A DNA stretch of 64,000 bases from Chamaecyparis obtusa (lineage: Eukaryota > Streptophyta > Pinopsida > Cupressales > Cupressaceae): assembly GCA_027943335.1 (NCBI GenBank), contig BSBK01006751.1:836501-900500 (forward strand), given 5' to 3'. A model generated the notes under the pieces. The model was not told the DNA's origin. It searched no databases and was given only the letters and a program-made list of their open reading frames with translations. This document shows, piece after piece, positions 11,690-23,200 of the stretch. The first letter of the stretch is position 1; each line of letters starts with the position of its first letter. The position numbers and the translations under genes were made by a program.

Positions 11690-12084
11690 ATATAAGGAAC
11701 AAACTTATTGAGCTTCACTTTGTTTCAAGAATAGTTTTATATTTTGTACTAAACAGGGCCAACCACATGAAGGTGGAAGCTCATTTGGCCCCACCCCCCC
11801 CTAACATCACTCTAAATTCCCTATTAACATCTAACATTCATTCATTATTTCATCCATTAATAAAATGTAACATTCATTAATTATCACATGATAACATTCA
11901 TTAACATTCATTCACACATTAATAAAATGTGACATTCATTAATTATCACATGATAACATTCATTAACACATTATAAAATTTATGAACATTCACTACCACG
12001 TAATTAAATTCATTGGCATATAAAAATCAGTCATTATCAATTAAGGTGCATAGATGACAATCATTTTTTTTTTAAAAAAAATTT
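11690..12084. repeat. region shared with CACTA-2, downstream of the second gene
   Basis: Segment 11690-11830 matches the reverse complement of about 60180-60300 in CACTA-2, including a GGTGGAAGCTCATTTGG block and a C run facing a G run. Next to it, in both copies, are degenerate AACATTCATTAA-type repeats (11830-11990 and 59990-60150). This marks the end of the core homology between the two elements, probably the 3' end of the second gene. Confidence 0.65.
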
Positions 12085-14770
12085 CTAGTTTTTAAGATGA
12101 GTATCGATATCATCATGATGATCATCTACTCTCTCATTAGATCTCAATGCACCCTTAGTTCTCTATTGATGAAAAGGGGGTTCATCTGCAATAACATATA
12201 AAAGGGTTAAATTAAAAACATTTTATTATAATTAAAAACATTTTAAAGTATTTCAGTACTTTACAAGCCATAATCGTATAGCTCTTTACTTGATCTAGTC
12301 ACATCATCAACATCGAGGTCAGTTTTTCTGGCCTCGGCCTCAACCTCAACATGCTCATTAATAGCGGCCTCTACACTCTCTACAACTACAATACAAATTG
12401 TTACATTAATCTAAACACCAATTGCAATTAAATTTGTATTACTCCACCAATCAATTTAAGATGTTTACTTGTATTACTCTAATACACATCCTCATTGTCA
12501 TCAACATGCATAGGTTGTGTACAGCAAGAATCGACAGGCTGCATTTCAATTTCATACGCATTCATGTTATCATTGTTTTCTTAAAAAAAATTTATTCACT
12601 TTATGTTGGAACTTAACATCAAATAAACTAATTGGTAAATAATTAAATTGGAAATATCATCTATTTAGCTTACTTACTGCGACAGATCCATCAGTAGAAC
12701 CTTGTGCACTTCTTATTCTTTTTGCCATGGCTTTATAGCATTGTTGGAAGCCAATTCTCGTGTCCTCTTTTGTGAGACTTACATTGAACTCCACACCCTG
12801 CATTTTTGCTTGGTATTGTCAAATTTTATTTTATTGTTTCATCAAAACAAAAAAGATTTCAAATTATAAATAAATATTTAAAGATCAAAGAATTATTTTC
12901 AGTGTTAAAAGCCATCTATAGATTGTATTTTTCCTCATTCAATTCTGATAATATTAACACTTACAACTCGTGCAGTAAGTTTCAAATAACCGCCAGAGCC
13001 TAGCTTGTGTTGCCCATGCTTTTTCAATCTTGCCTTTGTTGCCTTTGATGTGTCAGACAATTTATGAAGAGATTGAAATATGTTAGTTCATATAAATATG
13101 AAGAGTATTTAGTACACAATTACATTCTTAACAGTATCACATACCTTCTTCTATTCTCTGGTGGTGTATTTCCTTTTTTTACTTCAATTTTCTCATTCGC
13201 ATCTAGAATAAGAGATTTCCACTCTAAATCAGGAATGCAAGGGGGGCATTGGTAATGTGGAATTTTGGTTAATGTACACCTGTACTGGTCCCTAATATAC
13301 CTCGAACATATCCTAGCTCTTTGAAGGAGCTTACCCTTCTCAAATGCACGAGGTCCAAAAAAGTTTGTCATACTCTCTATGAGATCATCCTTTAACTTTT
13401 GATTTTGGGTTTTCCACCTTTTAAGAAAGAAAATAGTGTTAGATTAAAAAATGGATGTAATGATAACTATCATAGCAATGATATGAAATGAAAATAGTGG
13501 ATTGGGGTTTTAGTTCGGATATGATGTTCCACCCTGTATAGATGGTGGGCCCGAATATCCACAAACGCTCATCATTAAGTTTACTATAAAAAAAATCATT
13601 CCCTACAAAATAATCATGGGATCATTAGTCAAAGGATATAATAGTATAAAATAATAATACAATAGATGTAAGCTTCTCATATTGAATGCAAGGTGTAATT
13701 AACATACGATTGTATAGTAAAAGAAATGTCCAATCTTTAAAGTACTTGGAAGTTTTTCTATTTTCAAGGGAACTCCTTCTTCTTCGCTCACAAGCAATAT
13801 GCAATCCTTCACTGTTCCCATACTAGAAATACTAGTACATCCAGGAAAATCACCATCAAGTGTTGCATCCCTTGTTGCATAAATTGAATCCATTATGAAA
13901 TGGCTCTAAGAAAGAACACTTCAATGGAAATAAACATATATAGAATGATAGAGAAAATAAAATCTGTGTATGAGTAGGTGGTGCCATGGCGTCTGTGGCC
14001 ATGCTACGTGTTGCTAACATTGTAGGACGCAGTAAATCTGAGCCTACCATTGTACGAGGTGATGATAGTAAATGATCATTGACATGTGCTCAAGAATAAG
14101 ATTGTTAGAGCATAATAAAACCAGTGATTAGCATGGACAATATTGTTAGAGTAAAAAAAAATGTAGTCCAACATGCGATCTACCTAAACTAGCTACAGTA
14201 CCCTCATCATGGCCGTGAGTATCAAAATTACGCAAAAAAATTTGTAAAAGCAACACATCCACTTATTTTTTAATGACATAAAATACTACTATAACATAAA
14301 AACTATTATTGAACTTTTGTTATAATTAAAAATTACATTAATACTTACTCGGTAATTTTGAGATAGGTGCATCAGTTTAGTTGCCCTCTTTTGTGACTCA
14401 AGAGTTGGAGGGAATATAGATGCCAATTCAGCCAATCTTATTCCAATGGAGGCATTTTTTAATTGCAAAGGTCGGCTCATCACAAGCACCAAAATCAACA
14501 ACTAGGTCCTCATCAAAGGACTCCTTTTCAGGGACTACAAGTTCCTTTCCCTTTCTCTGCTGACCACCTATATGTGACAACAATATTAATAACACTATTA
14601 GAATTATTTTAGAAACAGTGATGAAAAGAATATAATAAAAAACTTTATTTAACATTTTGCTTCTATCTAATTTGTAGTACAATAACAAGGAGGTTTACCT
14701 GCTGGGAAGAAGTGCATGCATGATCATCATTTTCCCCACTACGTGGTTGCTCCATATTGTGGTCTTGTGT
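12085..14770 (-). pseudogene. second CACTA gene, downstream part: plant transposase-24-like (PF03004-like)
   Basis: A series of short exons on the minus strand aligns exon for exon with 57218-59878 in CACTA-2. Recognisable blocks are GGQQRKGKELVVPE (about 14560), LAELASIFPPTLESQKR (about 14430), LLRPTMLATRSMATD (about 14030), GCTSISSMGTVKD (about 13840), NDFFYSKLNDERLWIFGPT (about 13590), the 83-codon block 13371-13120 with CPPCIPDLEWKSLI and ENRR, KATKARLKKHGQHKLGSGGY (about 13040), and EFNVSLTKEDTRIGFQQCY (about 12770). The W...ENRR then H.LGSGGY pattern resembles the plant transposase PF03004 (Ptta/En/Spm). Frame changes between blocks and a stop after KCLHWNKIG imply decay, though exon borders are inferred. 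It appears to continue from the SET exon upstream. Confidence 0.5.
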
Positions 14771-14920
14771 TATTATTTAAAGTTAACCAATAATTAGAAA
14801 GGACTACATTAATAAATTTCATTAGAAGATGATGATGGAGATGAGGTGGATGATGAGGAGACTCTCTAAATGTGGTTGGCAAAAAAACTCAATTATTTAA
14901 TGGTACATAGTATGTACCTA

Positions 14921-15643
14921 CACCCTAATGATAGTGACATCATTTGTATCTATGCAATTCAAATTGTAATCAATAAGCAACTCTTCCCCTACACTTATTG
15001 ATTTTATCGCACATACAAATACATGATTTCCTTTGTGCGTCTCAAATATGCAATTGGGTTGCTTAATAGTTGATAGAGGTCACGTGCTATTTATAAAACC
15101 TACAATATTCCCTAATGCTTTTGGCCTTCCATCAATGTATATAGCCACTATTTTACTTTTCTCATTGTCTTTTTGTTGAATATAATTTTCTGAGAGTGCA
15201 TACCTACACATACTTTTTTTAGATTGAACAATTCGCATCCAACTTTTGTAATCGTAACAAGGTCCAACATACTCCATCAATTCAACAACTTTGTTGTAAG
15301 AGACCTTTATGCCATCCATGGAAAATAGGCCCAAACCATGTATTGACGATGGTGCAATATGATATATCTTACCTTTAACACTAAAATCAGTGTTTATTGG
15401 AGGAAGTTCCTTGGGGACCCATTGTTTCTGTAGATTTTGGTACCTAGAGGGCACCTCGATGTCGCCTTTTTTGTCATCATCATAAGAACATGACCCCCCT
15501 TGAGCAAGGAAAAATTTCATGCGTTTATTGAATTTCCTTCTAGTCTTTTGACCTCTAGTTGATCTTCCTAATTCAAACATACTAAATGAATCACTTTCTT
15601 TGCTTGAGGAAGAAACATCTGACAAATACCTATTTGCTACTAC
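14921..15643 (-). pseudogene. SET-domain exon of the second CACTA-1 gene
   Basis: A 241-codon frame runs from an acceptor (GTGCAG before 15643) to 14921, broken by one TGA at 15080-15082. Landmarks of a SET domain, the fold of protein-lysine methyltransferases, are in order: SSIHGLGLFSMDGI (about 15350-15310), VVELMEYVG, IDGRPKALGNIVGFINST up to the stop, and, in the same frame beyond it, KQPNCIF, VFVCAIKSISVGEELLIDYN. These correspond to the HGxGLF, EYxG, GNIxxFIN...PNC and GEELxxDY motifs. The usual NHSC is altered to NST. The first 100 residues are basic, with a SYDDDKKGD block. The same exon is present in CACTA-2 at 56380-57123, clearly homologous. With the stop, the motifs that complete the active site would be lost unless read through. 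Confidence 0.7.
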
Positions 15644-16049
15644 CTGCACTCCATCAAATGAGAGAGATAGCAAGTAATGTGAGATATTTTGCAAATTGTG
15701 AAATACATTAATCTCTATAGGGTGTATTGACTTATACTTATCGATCCATGAGACTGTGTGGGATGCTCGTGAAAGGAGTCTGGGTACCTACATATGTAAT
15801 TCAATTATCTAATGTTAGCTAAAAAATTCATGATACATATACTCAAAACCACATAGTAAGTACATTAAAAACCATAAGCATCCCATAGTAAGTACATCAT
15901 GAGTTAATTAGATTAAGCATTGATTGCATAACTACACATTTCTATCAAGAAATCAATATTAAATAGATTAAGTAGTGATCATGTAACTATACATTTCATT
16001 CATGTCATTCATCTTCTTCTTCATCCAAATAATCACCATGATCATTGTT

Positions 16050-16116
16050 GATTTGACATCATCAACACCACCGTCATTTTCATCATCTTCATCTTTGTCA
16101 TCATCATCATCATCAG

Positions 16117-16148
<32 letters not shown>

Positions 16149-16215
16149 GTAGCATCATTAGTAGCATCATCATCAGTTGCGTCAGGAACATCATCGACTA
16201 ACTATTGTTTGTGAT
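16050..16215 (-). repeat. ATC/GAT trinucleotide repeat in the transposase tail
   Basis: An (ATC)n-like run on the plus strand, densest at about 16092-16148, reads as poly-Asp in the minus-strand frame of TNP2. The equivalent tail in copy 2 (55495-55650) is also GAT-rich, so an acidic C-terminus is a family feature. In copy 1 the tail lies after a stop (about 16199). Confidence 0.75.
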
Positions 16216-17499
16216 CATCATCTACATCATCTTCTAGTTGTTCGCAATCTTCTTCTTCCATCACATTATACCTCATTGGCTTTCCTCTTGGATCATGTCT
16301 AACAACGAATGACCAACCCGATTTATGTGGAACCTCTAAGTAAAATACCTACTCACATTGGCTTGGAAGAACATAGGGTTCATCCCCAACTGGCTCAAAC
16401 CACCTTGTATTGATCATTGGAAATCCATTGTCAGTTCTATTAGGATCATTTTGATTAAGTTGTAGCCTATACCATCTGATGACGAAGAGAACTAATCTGA
16501 AGGAATTAAAGTCACACTCAAGTATATCATCCAAAATGTCATAGTATCAATTTTTAGACTCTCGAGGATGTAAGTCATTTCTAGATGAAATATTAGTCAC
16601 CTGAAAGACTACACTTATCCCAGAATCACAAGTTTTCTTTGTGTCATCCAACTTTTTTATGCAAAATTTATGACCATTGCAAAACATAGCCTTGTGGTGT
16701 TTGACCTGCAAAAATATGTAAAACATGTATAAATTAATGCATCGAGAGTTCATAAACGTACGAGTGATTAACAAATTTATATGTACGTGGAAATCTCTTA
16801 AACCATCCGCTAAATCTATTTCTCTTTACGTAACATTTGGATCTTCATTACGATGAGCTTCATTAACCAATGAAGACACAACTTCCTATGTTAATGTGCA
16901 ACCTAAATTATCACATCGTTCAATCCATTTCATCATCCAATCTTGATTGTTTGCAATATACAAATGTATTGCATTGCATCCCACTCTCGAGCAGGTGTAC
17001 AAAAAATAAATAGACTACTTACAACTGATTAATGTTAAAGATTCAGAATTAATTAATAGCTACAATAACATCTTATAATTTATTACCTCTCACTTTCCTC
17101 ATTCTTCCTTTCCCCACCAAGTACTCCCCTTCAAAATTTCTAATGGTGTCAAGATCCCAAATGCGATCTATATGGATCTTTGCTACAAGCTTAGGAAGAT
17201 ATTCAGTAACGTACACCATAGTCTGGTATACCATATATCCCTCCATCATAGAACCCTCAAGACGTGCTCTTTGCCGAACCAAAGCCTTCAAAAATTTTAG
17301 GTGTCTCTCAACCATCCACATTGACCAAATGTGTATGAGTCCACACATTTTAATCTCCTCAACTTGGTGTATGAGGTAGTGTTCTTGTGCATTGAAAAAG
17401 GTTGAAGGTAGACAATTTTGCATTTCACACATTAGATGAGGAATTCTTCTCTTCCAGTATTTTATATTTTCTCTATGGATTTCTTTAGATGACAACCAC

Positions 17500-17595
17500 C
17501 TACAAGACATTCAAGACACAAAAATAACATGAGACTTTACAATATATATATATATATATATATATACAACAAATTGAACAGATATCATTGCTTAC
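17500..17595 (-). other. TNP2 intron present in copy 1 and absent from copy 2
   Basis: On the minus strand, TACACGAG|GTAAGC...CTTGTAG|GTGGTTG brackets about 96 bases that include a (TA)n run at about 17540-17566. Copy 2 reads straight through at the same codon (TACATGAG|GTGGTTG near 54220). The interruption is in phase 2 of an Arg codon. Confidence 0.8.
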
Positions 17596-20224
17596 CTCGT
17601 GTATTTTCTAAAATCATATATCACTTGTTTTATGTTATTGTTGAAGTTCTCTGGAGAGATAGGGGTAGCATGTACTACAACAATTATAAAAATAATCATG
17701 TCATTCTTTTCTCATATAATACAATGAGAAGTACATGCAATTTACAAATATATTGTAAATACAAAAGAACATGACTTACCTTGATGAAGGTATGCCAATC
17801 ATGCATTTTCAACCCTGGTCCAAATTCACTTTTCTTTGATATGGTACTACTTATGTTTGCAGCAAATCTTGTGGGAAATCAAATTTTTCGTATGACTTCT
17901 TTTATGGCATCACTTTGTTGTTCTGTTAATAACCAAGGAAGGGCACTTGTATTAATCCGTTCCCCATTTCTATTTGATTCAATGAAATTTTTTATTGCAT
18001 GATTGGATTCATGAATGTCGCTACAAATTTTGATAATTTTTTCTTTGTCACGTTTTCCATCCAATATTTTTCCACAATGTCTCCATTACATTCTTTCCAA
18101 TATGCATAGTATCAAACAAATGCACATCTTGCAGTTTCTCGTAGTAGGGCAACCTACTAAATTGTCTGGGATAACTCTTTAGTCCCTTGGGAAGGTGCTC
18201 AGTTTTTTGCCTTGACGACATTCACGATCATCAATCACATAATAATCAAACAAAACAAAATAAAAATATACAAATTTCAAACATAAACCATTAGGTAGAA
18301 TGGTAGTACCTTGATGATTAATTGTATTATATTCCAACTTCCGTAGGCAAGGTGTCATTCTCCGTGGCTTAGATGTAGTCTCTTCTTTCCCATTGAAAAG
18401 ATGTTTTTTGGTAATTCGATAGTTATGATTTTTGTGGAGAAAGTGTCTATACTCATTAAACACCTTCTTTCCTAAACTTTTTGAATGATGAGATTTCATC
18501 TTTGGACCACAAATTGGACATGCAAATTTTCCCTTTGTTTGAAGACCTACAAGGTAATGATACAATTGGATTAAATATGTTAATTTTTATTTTTAGAATT
18601 ATCATGTGCAACTTGAATTCACCATAACATACTAGAAAAATGTGTTAGCCCTGGGGCATCATGTATTGTCGATACAAGCATTGCATGGAATTGAAATTGT
18701 CTATCTCCTATTAGTCTAGAGATGTCATACATAGTGACACCTTTCCATAACTCCACCAACTCATCGATAAGAGACTCAATATAAACATTCATATCTTTAA
18801 CTTGGTATTTACCTGGTTGAATGAACAACATTACATAATTATTGTGACCATTTTACTACAAGATTTATAATTACATGCAGATAACTATTAAATGATCAAA
18901 TACCTGGAACACTCATTGCCAACATAATGTGCTCCCTCTTTATTGACATCCATGGAGGAATGTTATTGTTGATGACAAAAACAGGCCAAACAGTGTAAAC
19001 AGATCTTAGCTCTCCAAATGGATTGACACCATCCACTACCACTGAAACCTTGAGATTTTGAGGTTCTTCGATAAAGTGCGGCCACTTTTCCTCTATGTCC
19101 TTAAATACAGAACCATCCACAGGCATTTGAATAATGTCATCTTGACTCTTATTGCATGCATGGTAATACATAAATTGTGTCAAGCTACTACACCTGAATA
19201 ATCTTTGCAAACATGGTATAATGGGGATGTAACAAAGAACCTTGTGAGGCACCTTTTTTGTTATTTGATCTGTTTGATATCTACTCATAAGACATTCAGG
19301 GCATTCTGTTGCAAATTCATGTTCTTTATGATAAATAATATGATCATTGGGACAAGCATCTATTGCTTGATACTCTATTCCAATATCTTTCATAGTGGCA
19401 CATAATTCTCAGTATGAGCGAGGGAAAATATTCGATGGTGGTAATAGAAACTCACCTATCAATCTGTAGAAAAAAATATATGTTGTTAATATTAACAATA
19501 TTTATGGTACATGTTTTACCATTTAATTACTATAATGATATATATGACATACCTTAGCATACGTGACATTGTTGTGTTGGATAAACCATTCATAACCTTC
19601 AAGCTCAACAAAAGCAATACATTAGAGAGAAGAGTTGTTTGGGAGCCTTCGTAAAGGGGTGTGGTTTCCTTCTCAAGTAGAGGTATATCATGGATGACAT
19701 CAAAATCATCCCGATCATCATCATCAATTGCACCAATACCAAATGTGTCATGGATCAATGTATTAGTACCATCATCTAGCGCATCATCATCATCTTCCAT
19801 GGGATCATAATCTTCAGCTTCAATATTCGCACCTCCATGATCCTCCACTTCCAAAGCCATATTCTCAATATTCACACCTCCATGGTCCATATCACGTACT
19901 CCCCTAAGGAGGTCGACCTATATAAAAATGATGAACACAAATAAACCATGAGAATGATCTCATCATCAAGTGTATTTCATATATATATTAATTGTTAAAT
20001 AAATATAATAAAAAACTTACCAATTCATGATAATCAAACCCTCCTTCAATGTGACCATTATCCCTACAATGTCTCTTAGCTATTTTGATTAGCAATCTTC
20101 TAATGTTTAAGCCCTTACAATTATTGCACGGACAATAACATTTTCTATCACCTTTTCTTTTCAAGTTCGACCACAATCTATTGATTGCATCCCCATTACC
20201 TTCTTCACTTGGATTGTCTAACAT

Positions 20225-23200
20225 GATCCTTCTTCACTTAGATTATCTATAGCCTAATTATATATAGAAATTGAAAACTTAGTTATGAAATGATGTTGTA
20301 GTATAGTATACCAAATTGAAACACATCTATTATTGTAGTCTTCCACCTCAAACGATTTCCTATTGTGGTAAGAAAGAAAGATATTCAAATAAAATAGTAG
20401 TTTGTAAATCAAAATAAAATGGAGGCAAGTTGTTGATTGAAGGTGTAGGGAACAACACCCATTAGTAATTTTATCAAATTGTAAATTTCAATTTTGAACC
20501 ATTCTGTGAATATAGAACATGGATGTAATCTCAGACAATAACAAAATGTAGACACGACAGATTACTTATTTCGTTATTCTACATTACTTACTATTTGAGT
20601 GCATGTTCCACCTACAACTTGATCAAGTCTTGTTTGATGCTTCAATTTTGTGTTCACTATCCTGTAGAAGTACACAATTTTGTATTTGCCCAATATGTTA
20701 TTCAAAAAATAACAATAGAATAAAATACTTGTTGAGAAAGATCATCATAGGAGTATCAAAAACTCAAGATCCAAAGGTAACACAACATTATAAGACTCTT
20801 ACATTCAACCTTCAACTCATGCACCTAATAAATAGGAGAAAAAATACATGAAATTGAAAAATTTAACTAATGAGTTGTGTTTTTCTTCTCATCTTAATCA
20901 GCCAAATTTATATGAGATTGTAAAGAAGGCCTCACTCTTAATCAACCAAATCTTCCATGTACCACACAAAAAAACTATGTGATAACTATGTCTACTCCAA
21001 CCTTAATTGTTTAAGAATTCATCATATCAGATAAAGTATGTTTAAGAATTGTTGGGACTGGTCCTTTGGCATTTATTAAACATAATACAATTTTTAGCAT
21101 ATTAGTATCACTCTATTTCTTTGTTGTAAACATGCCATTGGTTCATTTTTGTAAAAAACATTTATGTTAGATGCATTTAAAATTATCTTCATTGTCTTCT
21201 AATTGTCTAAATACTTCTTTATTTGTCAGCCAATTAATACATGCTACTATATAAAGAAGACAATCAGAAGACAATGAAGATTTGTCTGACAAAAATGAAT
21301 ACACTAAACTGAACCAATGACATGTTTACAAAAATGATCATAACTCCCAAGAAAAACTGAAACAATGGCATGTTTATATCTCATTAAGAGTGAGGCCTTC
21401 TTTAGAATCTCATGATTTTTGTACTACGTATGCAACATATTGTGATTTTGAAGAGAGTTTGTGCCATGTGTGATAGAACCTACTTTATCTAATATGGTGC
21501 ATTGTTAAACAAATTAAGGGTATACTAGTTATTACTTAGTTTTTTGTGGGGGACAATGAAGATTTGTCTGACAAATAGCAGGTCTTCTTTAGTATTTCAT
21601 GAATTTTTACCACATATACTATTTCAAGCCTTTGAGTCCTGGAGAAGAAGAATGGTGTAAGTTGAATAGATTAGAGTGAATGGGGTGTTGAAAAAAGGTG
21701 AATAGACCATGATGAGATGATACTTGATGTTGTGACTAAGTTTCCCTTACAAACATCAGCATAGACTGGTTTTACTAAGTTTCTTTTCTCTATTTTGAGG
21801 TTTCCTTTCTCTACCACAGGGGTACAGTCAGAGGGTTCGTTGACAAAATGATCCTTTGAATGGTTACTATGAATATGAATGATTTGATATAGCATATTTC
21901 TCATTTTACTTGAAGTTTGGAATATCTTGTGCAAGGATGAAAGTTGATTTGATCATTTTGGTCATGACTGTTCCTCTACATAGTCAGGAAATGTAACTGT
22001 CTAATGACTATATGTAATGTTGAATGGATTAAATGCTTTATTCTTGGTAGAAGTGAATGGAAGTAATAGTGTTGGTGTTAGGTTTCATTTATTATTGAAT
22101 TCAATGATTTCCAAGATGTGTTGAGGAGTTTTCTCCTTGTTTAATGTTAACTATTCCTACACAATCCACTCATACAATAGTGAAATGCTATGTGGAAGGG
22201 ATGGTTGATAGTTTCCTTGAGGGAAGGGGTATTTTGAAAGACTTTTTATCATTATATTGTGTATTTCCAATATTTTTGGATGTAGGGTAGACCGGGAGAA
22301 TGAAGGATCACTCACTGATTACATGATAACCTAGTTTTGAAGGGTCACTAGAAGAGGGGAATGAAGGATCACTCACTGATTGTGTGATAACCCCACCAAG
22401 CATTCTTTCCTTTAAGTTTCCATAATATCTCAAAGTATGATCATTATTCTTTACTTTCTTCTATATGCTATTCTTTCTATGGTTTTGTTATCTCATAAAT
22501 ATATCAAAAACATTGTAGATGTGTGTATAAAAGTAAAATATTGTCCTTCAATTGTTCCACATTGAAGCATTTCCTCTTTGGAGTATTCTCTTCATTTGTA
22601 CAATATCTGTCAAAAATGGTTCCCATATTTCTTCAAGATCTATTTTAATCTTTATATTGCAATTTTGATTAGATTTGACCAATAGTTGATTTCATTAGTA
22701 TTTCATAACATATACTCCTAATATGAAATGTGGAGAGAAAGAAAGAGACACACTAGGTATGAATTACATGATATACCCATCATCACTTAGCACTTAAATA
22801 ATAAATTATGGACAAGGAACAACCCCCTAACCTCTGGATGTTTGTTTCATGTTGGCCTCTTATTATATGCAAAGGTAGGCATGTCTTAATTAGGCTAACA
22901 ACCACAGTGTAGGGGCCATAAATTATGGATCCCAAAATAGTGCACACTTGTATTAAATTAGGTTCACTATACTACAAGGGAATGGAAACCATGCAATAGT
23001 GCCTCATGGGGATGGAAGAAACCCTTCACCAAGAAGATGGTTGTGTCTGCAATATTTACTAGAGGCAAAGAGCATAATTTGGTTCTTACAATTAATCCTA
23101 GAAGATAATGGCACCCACAAAACACTTGGAAAAGATAGCACTCACTATATCTTTTATCACTCTTTTAAAGCTGGGACAATAAATCTCAAAGATTGATCAA

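Larger units (their letters stand above)
16050..20224 (-). pseudogene. TNP2-type CACTA transposase, copy 1
   Basis: About ten exons, borders inferred from GT/AG sites and copy 2: 20224-20021 (transposase-associated domain, CYCPCNNCKGL), 19917-19553 (PLYEGSQTTLL), 19463-18904 (ACPNDHIIYHKE, ECPECLMSRY, LQRLF, VDGVNPFG, IPPWMSIKREHIM), 18812-18633, 18546-18310 (TKGKFACPICG), 18224-17780, 17674-17596, 17499-17087 (DUF4218: HLIHQVEE-like core, MVERHLKFLK, EGYMVYQTMVY), 17001-16787 and 16705-16050 (DUF4216: YYDILDDILE, LFVIRWYRLQ, PSQCE, GWSFVVRHDP, then an Asp-rich tail). The product would cut and move the element in the nucleus. Damage: TGA at 19409-19411 where copy 2 has CGA, one extra A near 18075, a 5-bp duplication near 16990, and stops near 16552 and 16347. 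Confidence 0.9.

Noticed and set aside
16002..16214. Ser-rich plus-strand open frame
   Set aside because: Antisense of the Asp-rich tail of TNP2 copy 1.
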